From: Peptoanaerobacter stomatis
GTDB lineage: Bacteria; Bacillota; Clostridia; Peptostreptococcales; Filifactoraceae
Length of the DNA stretch: 64,000 nucleotides
Assembly: GCF_000238095.2 (NCBI RefSeq)
Contig: NZ_JH815225.1
Location: 522,724-586,723 of the forward strand
Direction: 5' to 3'
A program made the position numbers and the translations under genes. This document shows positions 1 to 9,114 of the stretch, in pieces. Position 1 is the first letter of the stretch; the number at the start of each line of letters is the position of its first letter. The notes below the pieces were generated by a model that saw only the letters and a list, made by a program, of their open reading frames with translations, was not told where the DNA came from and did not search any database.

Positions 1-1342
1 GCATAGTAACAAATTGACTTCCCCACCACATCTTAACCACTTCTTTTATTCCATATTTTTTTAGCATCTTAATTATATTATCCCCTCTTAAAACTATTCT
101 TGCATATGTTTTAATAATTTGATAATAATACTGCCTTATACTCATATATTCCGGCTTAAGCACTATGTGTGCTAAATCCCACATGGCATAGTTTTGGCGT
201 GATACCAATATTTTATCCTTATAATCATTATAAATCTCTGTTCCCGGTAATGGGGTAAGAGGTTGTAAGTTAACAAAGCTTACGTTCAAACCTATTATGT
301 AATCCTCTATTTGTTTAAAATCCTGTTTAGTAAAATCAGGTTTTAAAATCATAGTTGCATACAACTCTATTCCGTATTTTTGTAGAATCTTTATAGCTTT
401 CTCATTATTTTCAAGAGAACTTCTCTTATTAAAATCCTTAAGGTCTTTCTCTCTTACCGACTCTATTCCCACAATTACTGCACTCAGCCCGTACCTTGAC
501 AGTCTTTTTATAATTCTTTCATGGCTTGCTATAAAGTCTGCTCTTCCGTAGACCAAAAATCTTTTATTTATATTCCTTTCTTTTAATCCATCACAAAAGC
601 CATTCAGTCTGTCTTCATCAAACAAAAAATCATCATCTACTATATATACTTCCCTCTCCTTTATGCTCTCAAGCTCCTTCATAACATCATCAAGCTGTCT
701 TGCATAGTACTTTCCTCCGGTTATTTCCTTGCAAAAACAAAAGTTACATTTGTAAGGACAACCTAATGACGTTTTTATAAGTGAACAAGGATTATGAAAC
801 ATATAATAATATCTTTTTCTGTATTTTGAAACAGCCTCTCTATCAGGATGAAAAATATTAAAAGAAGAACTTCTTATGTATTTTTTACCTTCTATGTAAG
901 TGCCTTCTATGTCTTTAGTGTCTTCTCCTGATATCACTTTATCTATTATTTTAAGAAAGGTCTCTATAGGCTTTGAACATATTATGTAATCTATGTAATT
1001 TGAAACAAAATCTTCAGGTACTACTTCTGCATGAACCCCACCCACAACAGTTATAATATCCTTTGATACAGATTTTATTACTTTTGACATTTCCTTTACT
1101 ACTCCTACGTGAGTAATATACGCTGTCATTCCTATAATATTAGGTTTATATTTTTTTATAAAAAACTCAATAGGTTTTTTTTCAAGTATCATATCTATAA
1201 TTTCTACACTTGCTTTATCCTTATCTATATTCCCTACCAAATATTCAAGCTCTAATGGTTCACATATCATCACATGTTGCAACCCTATAGTTTCTTTTGG
1301 AGGTTTTGGACGAACCAATAATATACTTAGTCTTTTACTCAC
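1..1342 (-). CDS. B12-binding-domain radical SAM protein (3' end cut by window edge)
   Basis: My own translation of the minus strand gives 447 uninterrupted codons running off the left edge, so the C-terminus is missing. The first ~130 residues look like a cobalamin-binding-type Rossmann region (VVGGVHAE...PEDF). The radical SAM cluster motif CxxxCxxC follows at C195, C199, C202 (CPYKCNFC). This order is that of the large B12-dependent radical SAM family, many of which methylate or rearrange unreactive carbons; the substrate cannot be told. The start is GTG at 1342, the only plausible initiator because an in-frame TGA (the stop of the upstream methyltransferase) lies six bases before it. It is probably co-transcribed with that methyltransferase. 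Confidence 0.85.
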   Translation of the reverse strand, partial: MSKRLSILLVRPKPPKETIGLQHVMICEPLELEYLVGNIDKDKASVEIIDMILEKKPIEFFIKKYKPNIIGMTAYITHVGVVKEMSKVIKSVSKDIITVVGGVHAEVVPEDFVSNYIDYIICSKPIETFLKIIDKVISGEDTKDIEGTYIEGKKYIRSSSFNIFHPDREAVSKYRKRYYYMFHNPCSLIKTSLGCPYKCNFCFCKEITGGKYYARQLDDVMKELESIKEREVYIVDDDFLFDEDRLNGFCDGLKERNINKRFLVYGRADFIASHERIIKRLSRYGLSAVIVGIESVREKDLKDFNKRSSLENNEKAIKILQKYGIELYATMILKPDFTKQDFKQIEDYIIGLNVSFVNLQPLTPLPGTEIYNDYKDKILVSRQNYAMWDLAHIVLKPEYMSIRQYYYQIIKTYARIVLRGDNIIKMLKKYGIKEVVKMWWGSQFVTM

Positions 1343-1348
1343 AATTTC

Positions 1349-1975
1349 TCACTTTCTTTTATACACTACAGCTATTATATTCGGCATAAAAAATGCCTTT
1401 TTAATACGACTAAAACCCATAAAGTTAAGATTATCTCCTGCAAAACTTTTAAGTTCTGTTATAGAAGGATAGTGTGCCTTGCCTGTTGTCAATTTTAATA
1501 TGCTACATACAATGGCATCATAAAAGTTATTTACTGAAGCACATACAACTATAATGTATCCATTTTCTTTTAATAAATACGCCATATCTGTAATTGCTTT
1601 TTCCTGATTCTTATAATATGGTAAGGAATGTGTACAGGTAATTATGTCAAATTTGTCTTTTATATTCTCTCTTATATCACTTATATCTGTATTTATAAGT
1701 TTTGCTCTAATGCCCTCTATTTTAAAAGTTCTTTCTGCATGCTTCAACATATTTTTTGAATAATCTGCTCCAGTAATAGAAAAAGCCATGCCAAATTTTG
1801 AGTGCACCTGCTCTAAAAGTTGTCCTGTTCCACACCCAATATCAAGCAAACTCCCATTATCTATATCTGTCTTTTTAATAATACTTATTACTCTATCTCT
1901 ACTTGGTTTTAATGAATACTTTTGAACCCAGAGTTTATTGTAATAATTTGCCCAAAAATCCCATATACCCTTCAT
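1349..1975 (-). CDS. class I SAM-dependent methyltransferase
   Basis: A 208-residue Rossmann-fold methyltransferase with motif I DIGCGTG at about residues 45-51 and a downstream acidic motif around TGADYS. An open frame extends 26 codons further upstream to 2053, but that ATG has no ribosome site. The ATG at 1975 follows GGAAGG by nine bases, so I prefer it. The gene ends six bases before the B12 radical SAM gene and is probably translationally coupled to it. The substrate is unknown: the family includes small-molecule, lipid and quinone methyltransferases. The pairing with a B12 radical SAM enzyme suggests a shared modification pathway (inference). Confidence 0.75.
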   Translation of the reverse strand: MKGIWDFWANYYNKLWVQKYSLKPSRDRVISIIKKTDIDNGSLLDIGCGTGQLLEQVHSKFGMAFSITGADYSKNMLKHAERTFKIEGIRAKLINTDISDIRENIKDKFDIITCTHSLPYYKNQEKAITDMAYLLKENGYIIVVCASVNNFYDAIVCSILKLTTGKAHYPSITELKSFAGDNLNFMGFSRIKKAFFMPNIIAVVYKRK

Positions 1976-2412
1976 ATATGTATACCTTCCTGTCCAATAC
2001 CATCTTCTTGATAATATAATACTCTTCTCTATTTTTGATATTTTATATGGCATAAAATAAATTTGGATATTCTACTTTATTTTCAAATTATTAGCTAATT
2101 TTATTTCTAACGTATAGTCATGATTTAACCCTAATAAAAATTTTAATCAGAATTAATTTTCCAACATATATAGCTACTATATCACCTTGTTTTATTTCTA
2201 AGCTCACATAACTTAATATTTATTTTTTCCTATAATATGATGATAAATTGCTGACGGATATTAAACTATCTTTATGATTATATAACAAATTAAGTAGTAA
2301 TCATTTCTTTATCTCAATATCTTTTAATAAATTTAGTTTTATCCAATTTTGCACAGAGTACTTTTACACCATTTTCCGTATTTTAAATTTTATAATGTCA
2401 AACTGGAAGTTG
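1976..2412. other. AT-rich intergenic region, nothing recognised
   Basis: About 440 bases between the methyltransferase start and the end of the GNAT gene. I see no open frame with a ribosome site, no strong hairpin and no RNA gene. It should hold the promoter for the methyltransferase / radical SAM pair, but I could not pick a convincing one. Confidence 0.5.
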
Positions 2413-2883
2413 TTACGCTCCAAGATATTTAATATATATTTGACATGGGTTCCATTCATCCCATAAATTTGGGAAACATTCCAATTCTTTATATCCCATA
2501 GCTATATAAAAATTATTGGTAATATCATATTCTTTGTAGTGACCCATCTGTATCGTTTTTACTTGTGAGTATGTGTAGCCTAGCTTCCTTGCCATAGTTT
2601 CGTAAGCTTCATTAAGTACTGATCCAATACCCATTCGATGGAATTTCTTTTTTATGCCAATTACAAAAATATCTGCACAATCCTTGCTGGTTGCGTTTAA
2701 TACAACAAAACCAACCGACTCATCATTCATATAACAAGCGAGAAAAGGCTTTTCCTGTGAATCGCGAATATACTCTTCTGTGCTTTCCGGTATTCCAAAC
2801 CATTCTGAAAGGTCATATAATATTTCTCTCGATACAGCTTCCTTTTCCAGTTTATCTTCAACTTCTTTCATTTTTATATCCAT
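2413..2883 (-). CDS. GNAT-family N-acetyltransferase
   Basis: A 156-residue GNAT protein. The acetyl-CoA pyrophosphate loop is visible as KKKFHRMGIGSVL at about residues 78-90 (R/QxxGxG/A type), followed by a helix and the usual C-terminal 'NFYIAMGYKE' strand. The start ATG follows GGAGGAG. It is the last gene of a three-gene minus-strand run with the DUF1722 and Pyr_excise-like genes, 17 bases after the latter. GNAT proteins acetylate amines on small molecules, peptides or antibiotics; the substrate is not predictable here. Confidence 0.8.
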   Translation of the reverse strand: MDIKMKEVEDKLEKEAVSREILYDLSEWFGIPESTEEYIRDSQEKPFLACYMNDESVGFVVLNATSKDCADIFVIGIKKKFHRMGIGSVLNEAYETMARKLGYTYSQVKTIQMGHYKEYDITNNFYIAMGYKELECFPNLWDEWNPCQIYIKYLGA

Positions 2884-2900
2884 TTACTCCTCCACAACTT

Positions 2901-3269
2901 CTATACTTTTAAATGTATACCTTTATTTCTTAAATTTTCTATACAATCATACAGATATTCATTATTATGCTCTTTGTAAATTGGACTGTCTACAATTTCC
3001 TCTTTAAGATTATCGTACTTTTCTGCTGTCCTTCCTCTATAATTTTTATCTTTCCATTCCGCAGAAACATTATATCCCCTTTTTTCCATCTCCTCCATAA
3101 CCAATACATGGTAAATAAAAAGATGATATGGGGAATATGTAAACACATAATCCACAGTTTTATGTTTCTTTTTCCATCCATTGCCCCTTAGAGCACAACA
3201 TTCCCTATGTTGTCCAAGAAGCTGATTTTTGGGCAATAAGTGGATAAGTTTTTCATGCCATAGTCTCAT
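2901..3269 (-). CDS. pyrimidine-dimer DNA glycosylase-like protein (Pyr_excise / TIGR02328 type)
   Basis: A 122-residue protein starting MRLWHEKL, with LLGQHRECCALRGNGW and a YSPY...YHVLVMEEMEKRGY segment typical of the TIGR02328 family. This belongs with the Pyr_excise fold of T4 endonuclease V. R22 and E23 fall at the same positions as R22 and the catalytic E23 of T4 endonuclease V. Residue 2 is Arg, not the nucleophilic Thr2 of the phage enzyme, so the chemistry may differ. The start overlaps the end of the DUF1722 gene by 17 bases, implying translational coupling. A role in UV-lesion or base-excision repair is likely but inferred. Confidence 0.75.
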   Translation of the reverse strand: MRLWHEKLIHLLPKNQLLGQHRECCALRGNGWKKKHKTVDYVFTYSPYHLFIYHVLVMEEMEKRGYNVSAEWKDKNYRGRTAEKYDNLKEEIVDSPIYKEHNNEYLYDCIENLRNKGIHLKV

Positions 3270-3657
3270 ACTCTTCTCCTGTTAACAAGGTTGATTTTTC
3301 TAAATATTCATTAGGGTATTTCTTTAGTAAATTATTAATATATTCAATTACAACTTTCTGATTATTTTTCCCTTCCATATATTCATTTAATATATCAAAT
3401 AATGCCTGTTTTTCAATTGTACTTGCGTCTTTTTTGAAATATCCCCATATGTGAAGAACGGCATTACTAAAATCTTCTTTACTTTCTTTTATATCCCTTA
3501 ATTTTTGTATTTTTTCATTTAAAACTAAAATATCAACTTCTTTTTCTTTCAAATATTCTCTTATCTCTAAGTATACTTTATGCGATTTACCTAACACATA
3601 ATATTTATTTTTTGCCCATAGCTCTTCACATTCTCTTCTTATATCTTTGTTTCTCAT
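3253..3657 (-). CDS. DUF1722 (YbgA-like) family protein
   Basis: A 134-residue protein matching the DUF1722 pattern: LWAKNKYYVLGKSHKVYLEIREYL near the N-terminus, then NAVLHIWGYFKKDAS and a final 'YPNEYLEKSTLL' segment. The function is not established. In E. coli, ybgA sits directly upstream of the photolyase gene phr, and here the family sits upstream of, and overlaps by 17 bases, a pyrimidine-dimer glycosylase-like gene. That shared neighbourhood hints at DNA photodamage repair (inference). AAAGAGGCG precedes the ATG. It is the first gene of a three-gene operon. Confidence 0.75.
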   Translation of the reverse strand: MRNKDIRRECEELWAKNKYYVLGKSHKVYLEIREYLKEKEVDILVLNEKIQKLRDIKESKEDFSNAVLHIWGYFKKDASTIEKQALFDILNEYMEGKNNQKVVIEYINNLLKKYPNEYLEKSTLLTGEEYETMA

Positions 3658-3717
3658 ATTGACGCCTCTTTCAAAATATTCAAACTTAAAACAAATCCCA
3701 TATAATGTATCACCATT

Positions 3718-3837
3718 TAATACAGTTTTCTAATAAAATTATGGATAACTTATATAATTACATAAGATTAATATACATAGTTTATTGAAAAAATTAATTA
3801 TTACGTTTTTCCATTATTCTATAAGATTTTAGTATAA
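3718..3837. repeat. AT-rich inverted-terminal repeat element, copy 1
   Basis: A 120-base element from TAATACAG to TTTTAGTATAA. Read on this strand it is nearly the same, by eye about 85-90 percent, as the reverse complement of 54540-54658. This includes the shared cores TAATAAAATTAT, ATAGTTTATT, AAATTAATTATTA and GTTTTTCCATTATT. The ends are imperfect inverted repeats. Confidence 0.75.
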
Positions 3838-3963
3838 GGCTTTATTAATAGTTTTTAAATTTTTATTTAGGTAAGGTATAAATGAATATCCTACATTACC
3901 ATATGTTAAAGTTGGCTCCGATACAAAGAATTTTCATTACTATAACCTCTTCAAATTCCGATT

Positions 3964-4464
3964 TTATAAATATCTTTGAGCAACAATTACTGTATATTTA
4001 TCCGTATCATAAAAATCCCCTACTTCTACAAACTTATTCTTATGCCAGAAGTGCTCTGCCTGAGGGTTATCTTTTACCCATCCAAGACGAACTTTTGAAA
4101 TTCCTATCTTAGCAAGACAAACACATAAATCCTCTATTATTCCGCTACCAATCCCTGTGTTTTGTATAGACACATCTGTCATAAAGAACCCTATAAAAGC
4201 AGTTTTTTCATCAGGGAAATTCATGATTAAATCCATTACTGCAATCAATCTTTCCCCATCATAATATCCAATATAGTATTTGTCCTGCATATCTTTGTTC
4301 TGAGGTAGTGCATTCATATCGCAAATAATGCTCTCCTCAGATACTAATGGAGGACAATATTGATAGTACAGGGAATTTTTTCTACACAATTCATATATTC
4401 TCTCAACATCAGACTCTCCCATCATTTGAACAATATATCTATCTGATAATAATGAAACATCCAT
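3964..4464 (-). CDS. GNAT-family N-acetyltransferase
   Basis: A 166-residue acetyltransferase. A core strand 'TAFIGFFMTD' is followed by the acetyl-CoA loop QNTGIGSGIIEDL at about residues 120-132, then 'VRLGWVKDNPQAEHFWHKNKF', the usual GNAT end. ATGGAGGG precedes the ATG. It is monocistronic, with about 300 bases to the DUF1722 operon and about 680 to the legionaminic operon. The substrate is unknown. It is unrelated in close sequence to the GNAT protein at 2413-2883. Confidence 0.8.
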   Translation of the reverse strand: MDVSLLSDRYIVQMMGESDVERIYELCRKNSLYYQYCPPLVSEESIICDMNALPQNKDMQDKYYIGYYDGERLIAVMDLIMNFPDEKTAFIGFFMTDVSIQNTGIGSGIIEDLCVCLAKIGISKVRLGWVKDNPQAEHFWHKNKFVEVGDFYDTDKYTVIVAQRYL

Positions 4465-5142
4465 TTAATCCCTCCATAAGCTAAGAATAGATCATCAACT
4501 TAGAATTTATCTATCTTAAACATAATCATTATATCATTTTTAAGTTATATATTCTACCGTTTGATTGTCTATTTGTCCTCAGATGCTCTATTTATCTTGA
4601 TTATTGGTTATAAATTTAAACCTTTATTGTTTTTTATCCTCTCTTTTTTCCTGATGCAGATAGATTAATAGATGTTTATCTTTTAAATATATTCAAAACT
4701 CGCTTTACTTATCATACTAATGGGTATTTATAATGACATATAATCCTACTTTTAAAAATTCTTCATTTTAAAAAAATATATAATATTTTATGATATAATA
4801 AAATGACAATATATTAAATAAAAGCTTACGATTTGCCGACTTATAAATAGAGTATATCTTTATACTTATACTTATTTAAAAATATATAGAAAAGATACTA
4901 AAGTAACAGCTATTAACATTGTTGTTAAAATTAATATTCCAATAATAACTTGATATTATAGTTGAATTCTATTAAACTCTCAATTATTTTTAATTTATTT
5001 ATATCTTTTAAGAAATATACAACTTAATTTTGTAAATAAATTTATTATTAATTGTAAATTTAAAAATTAACATTAGACTGAATAATATTATGTTTCAAAA
5101 TTTTATTTAATACATTAAAAATATAGAATATAGGTGATATTT
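4465..5142. other. long AT-rich divergent intergenic region
   Basis: About 680 bases between the divergently transcribed GNAT gene and legB. It must hold both promoters. Many TATAAT-like strings occur because of base composition, and I could not select one with a good -35. No RNA gene, hairpin or credible small open frame was seen. Confidence 0.5.
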
Positions 5143-6123
5143 ATGAAAAATGTGTTAGTTACAGGAGCTGACGGTTTTATAGGAAGTCATTTGACAGAAG
5201 AATTGGTAAAGCAAGGATATAAAGTTAGAGCTTTCGCATATTACAATTCGTTCAATTCATGGGGGTGGCTTGATAGCCTTCCCAAAGATATATTAAATGA
5301 AATAGATGTTTTTACTGGAGACATACGAGATCCTAACGGTGTAAGAGAATCTATGAAAGGAATTGACGAAGTATTTCATCTTGCCGCACTGATAGCTATA
5401 CCTTTCAGCTATCACTCTCCGGACGCATATGTTGATACAAATATAAAAGGTACACTTAATGTTTTACAAGCCGGCAGGGCATTAGACACATCAAGAATAC
5501 TTGTAACTTCCACATCTGAAGTATACGGTACGGCTATGTATGTACCTATTGATGAAAAACATCCTTATCAAGGTCAATCTCCATATTCAGCTACAAAAAT
5601 AGGTGCTGACAGATTGGCAGAATCTTTTTACAGAAGTTTTGATATGCCCATAACAATAGTTCGTCCATTCAACACATATGGTCCGCGACAATCAGCAAGA
5701 GCGATAATACCTACTATAATAACACAATTATTATCAGGAAAAGAACAGCTTGAAATAGGCTCTTTGACACCTACAAGAGATTTTAATTATATAAAAGATA
5801 CTGTTAACGGTTTTATTTCCATTTCAAAAGCTAAAAATACAATCGGCGAAGAAATAAATATTGCAACACAAAACGAAATATCAATAGGCGACTTGGCAAA
5901 TGAATTAATAAGACAGATTAATCCAAATGTGAAAATAGTTTGTGATGAACAAAGATTAAGACCTCAAAAAAGCGAAGTAAACAGATTGCTCGGTTCAAAT
6001 GAAAAAATTAAAAATCTCACTGATTGGACTCCTAAATATACATTTGAACAAGGACTGTCAGAAACGATAGAGTTTTTCAAAAATAACTTGGATAAATATA
6101 AAACAGATATTTATAATATTTAG
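5143..6123 (+). CDS. legB: NAD-dependent 4,6-dehydratase of the legionaminic acid pathway
   Basis: A 326-residue extended short-chain dehydrogenase. TGADGFIGSH (residues 7-16) is the NAD-binding glycine motif, and TSTSEVYG and SPYSATK give the Ser/Thr-Tyr-Lys catalytic set. It resembles LegB, which converts (GDP-)GlcNAc to the 4-keto-6-deoxy sugar, the first committed step. The start is ATG at 5143, behind AGGTGAT; the GTG three codons earlier overlaps that ribosome site and is unlikely. It is the first gene of a seven-gene plus-strand operon, 12 bases before legC. The related 4,6-dehydratase PseB is less likely given the LegC/LegI/LegG partners. Confidence 0.88.
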   Translation: MKNVLVTGADGFIGSHLTEELVKQGYKVRAFAYYNSFNSWGWLDSLPKDILNEIDVFTGDIRDPNGVRESMKGIDEVFHLAALIAIPFSYHSPDAYVDTNIKGTLNVLQAGRALDTSRILVTSTSEVYGTAMYVPIDEKHPYQGQSPYSATKIGADRLAESFYRSFDMPITIVRPFNTYGPRQSARAIIPTIITQLLSGKEQLEIGSLTPTRDFNYIKDTVNGFISISKAKNTIGEEINIATQNEISIGDLANELIRQINPNVKIVCDEQRLRPQKSEVNRLLGSNEKIKNLTDWTPKYTFEQGLSETIEFFKNNLDKYKTDIYNI

Positions 6124-6135
6124 TGGAGGCTTTTT

Positions 6136-7302
6136 ATGAGTAATAAATTTATTCCTTTGTCAGTTCCCAATTTAAAGGGAAATGAGCTTGATTATGTAAC
6201 AAAAGCAGTAAAAGAAGAATGGGTATCTACAGGCGGACCTTTTGTTAACGATTTTGAAGAAAAAATCGCACAATACTCAAAATGCAAAGGTGCGGTATCT
6301 TGCCAAAACGGAACTTCCGGTATACACATAGCTCTTAAACTTTGTGATGTAAAAAATGACGATGAAGTCATAGTTCCTACACTTACATTCATAGCGGCTG
6401 TAAACCCTGTAAAATATTTAGGAGCAGAGCCTATTTTTATGGATTGTGACGATTCTTTGACATTAGACCCTGACAAATTGGAAGATTTTTGTAAAAATGA
6501 ATGTGTATTTGAAAACGGCAAACTCATAAATAAAAATACAAAAAAAATTATAAAAGCATTGATAGTTGTGCATGTATTCGGAAATATGGCAGATATGGAA
6601 AAAATAATGGATATTGCAAACAAATACAACCTCAAAGTTGTTGAAGATGCAACAGAGGCAATAGGCACATACTATACATCAGGAAGATATGCCAGAAAAT
6701 ATGCAGGAACTATAGGAAATATCGGAATATACTCATTCAACGGAAATAAGATAATAACTACAGGCGGTGGAGGTATGATTATATCTGATGATGAAGACTT
6801 ATTGAAAAGAGCAAAACATCTGACAACACAGGCAAAAAGCGATGAATTATATTATACTCATGATGAAATAGGATACAATTATCGTATGACTAACTTACAA
6901 GCCGCACTTGGTTTAGCACAATTAGAACAACTTGAAAAATTTATTCAAACAAAAAAAGACAACTATGAATTTTATAAAAACTCCATAAAAAATATTAAAG
7001 GATTAAAAATACTTGATTTCAAAGAAAATATAAGACCTAACTACTGGTTTTATTCACTATATGTAGATGAGAATTATTCACTTGATAAAGACGGTGTAAT
7101 AAAATATCTTCTAAGCAAAAATGTACAGACAAGACCTATATGGGGACTTATAAATGAACAATTACCATATAAAAACAGCATATCATACAAAATAGAAACA
7201 GCAAAAAAATATATCAATCACATTGTAAACATACCATGCAGTTCAAATCTTTATAAACAAGACATCGAATATGTTATAGAATGTCTAAAAACAGTAGAAT
7301 AA
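6136..7302 (+). CDS. legC: LegC-type PLP-dependent sugar aminotransferase
   Basis: A 388-residue DegT/DnrJ/EryC1 aminotransferase. The PLP lysine is K205 in SFNGNKIITTGGGG, and VEDATEAIG carries the conserved Asp that contacts the pyridine nitrogen. LegC adds the 4-amino group to the 4-keto-6-deoxy sugar made by LegB. A good GTGGAGG ribosome site precedes the ATG, 12 bases after legB, and the length is normal for the family. Position between legB and the nucleotidyltransferase supports LegC over PseC or a perosamine synthase. Confidence 0.88.
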   Translation: MSNKFIPLSVPNLKGNELDYVTKAVKEEWVSTGGPFVNDFEEKIAQYSKCKGAVSCQNGTSGIHIALKLCDVKNDDEVIVPTLTFIAAVNPVKYLGAEPIFMDCDDSLTLDPDKLEDFCKNECVFENGKLINKNTKKIIKALIVVHVFGNMADMEKIMDIANKYNLKVVEDATEAIGTYYTSGRYARKYAGTIGNIGIYSFNGNKIITTGGGGMIISDDEDLLKRAKHLTTQAKSDELYYTHDEIGYNYRMTNLQAALGLAQLEQLEKFIQTKKDNYEFYKNSIKNIKGLKILDFKENIRPNYWFYSLYVDENYSLDKDGVIKYLLSKNVQTRPIWGLINEQLPYKNSISYKIETAKKYINHIVNIPCSSNLYKQDIEYVIECLKTVE

Positions 7303-7335
7303 AAAATCTCAAATATAAGATAAGAGGTTATAGCA

Positions 7336-8382
7336 ATGAATGTTCAAGAATTTTTAATAGATGAAAATGCCACTATGCTTGAAGCCATGGCACAGTTGGA
7401 TGAAGTTGCAAAAAAAAATCTGTTTGTAGTAAGAGATAATAAATTTGTCGCAGTCATAACAGATGGGGACATAAGAAGATGGATACTGAAAAAAGGTAAT
7501 TTGGTAGCCAAAGTAAAAGACATAGCAAACTATAATCCAAAATATATTTATATTAAAGATGAAGTTGATTCAAGAAAATATCTCAAAAAATATAAAGTTG
7601 ATGCACTTCCAATAGTGGATGAGAACAAAAACATAGTATCCATAGTATTTTGGAATGATGAAAAGATAGGCTTGGAACACAAGTTAAATATACCTGTTGT
7701 TATTATGGCAGGCGGAAAAGGTACAAGACTGTATCCATACACAAAAATACTTCCAAAACCGCTCATTCCAATAGGTGAAATACCAATAGTCGAACATATC
7801 ATAAATAAATTTAACAGTTATGGTATGAATAATTTCTATCTAATCGTAAATCACAAAAAAAATATGATCAAAGCATATTTTAATGAAATAACTAAAAATT
7901 ATAACGTAAACTATATAGACGAGGATATTCCGCTCGGTACAGGTGGAGGTCTCAGCCTGTTAAAAGGCAAAATAAACTCTACTTTTATACTGTCAAACTG
8001 CGATATACTTATAGAAGAAAACTATGATACTATATATAATTATCACAAAGAAAAAAACAACCTCATAACAATGGTATGTTCATTGAAAAATATTAAAATA
8101 CCATATGGAGTTGTAGAAATAAATGAAAATGGCGAAATTGACAACATAAAAGAAAAACCGGAAATATTATTTTTTACAAATACAGGTATGTATATAGTAG
8201 AGTCGAGAGTTATAGAAGAATTGGAACAAAATAAATCCATAGGTTTTCCCGATGTTGTAGATAAATACAGAAAACAAGGTGAAAGAATAGGAATATTCCC
8301 TATAGGTGAAAAAAATTGGATGGATATGGGACAATTCGATGAAATGGAAAAAATGAGAAAAAGGTTAGAAGACAATGAATAA
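7336..8382 (+). CDS. ptmE: CBS-domain sugar nucleotidyltransferase (PtmE-like)
   Basis: 348 residues. Two CBS-type repeats fill about the first 115 residues. A GlmU/RmlA-like nucleotidyltransferase follows, with the signature MAGGKGTRLYPYTKILPKPLIPIGE from about residue 124. In Campylobacter jejuni, PtmE of the same architecture makes GDP-activated glucosamine for the legionaminic route. That fits here because LegB and LegG of that route act on GDP-linked sugars. Its stop overlaps the next start by eight bases. The CBS domains may sense adenine nucleotides (family knowledge, not tested). A different nucleotidyl donor specificity cannot be excluded. Confidence 0.82.
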   Translation: MNVQEFLIDENATMLEAMAQLDEVAKKNLFVVRDNKFVAVITDGDIRRWILKKGNLVAKVKDIANYNPKYIYIKDEVDSRKYLKKYKVDALPIVDENKNIVSIVFWNDEKIGLEHKLNIPVVIMAGGKGTRLYPYTKILPKPLIPIGEIPIVEHIINKFNSYGMNNFYLIVNHKKNMIKAYFNEITKNYNVNYIDEDIPLGTGGGLSLLKGKINSTFILSNCDILIEENYDTIYNYHKEKNNLITMVCSLKNIKIPYGVVEINENGEIDNIKEKPEILFFTNTGMYIVESRVIEELEQNKSIGFPDVVDKYRKQGERIGIFPIGEKNWMDMGQFDEMEKMRKRLEDNE

Positions 8383-9016
8383 AAAAATTCTTCTCATAGG
8401 TGGCGGAGGTCACTGTAAAGTAATATTGGACAGCTTATTACAATATGAAGATTATGATATTTCCATAATAGATAAAAAAGAAAACATAGGAAAATCCATA
8501 ATGGGCATAAAAATAATAGGTTCAGACGATGATATTGCAAGACTATACTCTCAAGGATATAAATATGCCTTTATATCTTTAGGAAGTATCGGAAATCCTA
8601 AAATAAGAATAAAATTATTTGATATGATAGATAAGATAGGTTTTGAAATTCCAAATATAATAGATAAATCCGCCGTAATAAGCAGATATGCAAAACTGCA
8701 AAAAGGTATATTTGTTGGTAAAAAATCTGTTATAAACTCAGGAAGCATAATAGAAAACGGGTGTATAATAAACACAGGCGCAATAATAGAGCATGACTGT
8801 GTAATCAAAGAATTTGTTCATATTGCCTCAGGTACGGTTTTAGGCGGAAATGTAACTATTAATAAAAATACACATATAGGTTCTAACTCCACGATACGAA
8901 ACAATTTGACAATAGGAAAAAATACTATTATAGGAATAGCAAGTGTCATAACAAAAAACATGGGAGATAATAAGTTGGCATACGGTAATCCCTGTAAGGA
9001 AATAAAAAATATATAG
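8375..9016 (+). CDS. NeuD/PglD-type sugar acyltransferase (candidate LegH function)
   Basis: A 213-residue protein with an N-terminal Rossmann-like domain (LIGGGGHCKVILDSL) and a C-terminal left-handed beta-helix of hexapeptide repeats (IENGCIINTGAIIEHDCVI...). The catalytic-type His lies in 'EHDCVIKEFVHIASGTVLGG'. NeuD-family enzymes O- or N-acetylate nonulosonic acids or their precursors. No other acetyltransferase is in the operon, so this is the best candidate for N-acetylating the 4-amino sugar (inference). The ATG overlaps the ptmE-like stop (ATGAATAA). A 98-base gap to legI follows. Confidence 0.8.
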   Translation: MNKKILLIGGGGHCKVILDSLLQYEDYDISIIDKKENIGKSIMGIKIIGSDDDIARLYSQGYKYAFISLGSIGNPKIRIKLFDMIDKIGFEIPNIIDKSAVISRYAKLQKGIFVGKKSVINSGSIIENGCIINTGAIIEHDCVIKEFVHIASGTVLGGNVTINKNTHIGSNSTIRNNLTIGKNTIIGIASVITKNMGDNKLAYGNPCKEIKNI

Positions 9017-9114
9017 AACTAATTAATACAATTTTTAAAAAAATATTTAGATTAATACAGTTTTATAAATAAATTTGAAAGTTAACTACTATAAACGCAA
9101 AAAACGGAGGTAAT

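Noticed and set aside
2691-3191. Plus-strand open frames opposite the GNAT and Pyr_excise-like genes
   Set aside because: They are low-complexity hydrophobic translations of AT-rich antisense sequence and overlap well-supported genes.
6192-6668. 158-codon minus-strand open frame inside legC
   Set aside because: It lies antisense within a clear aminotransferase gene, has no ribosome site and shows no family resemblance.
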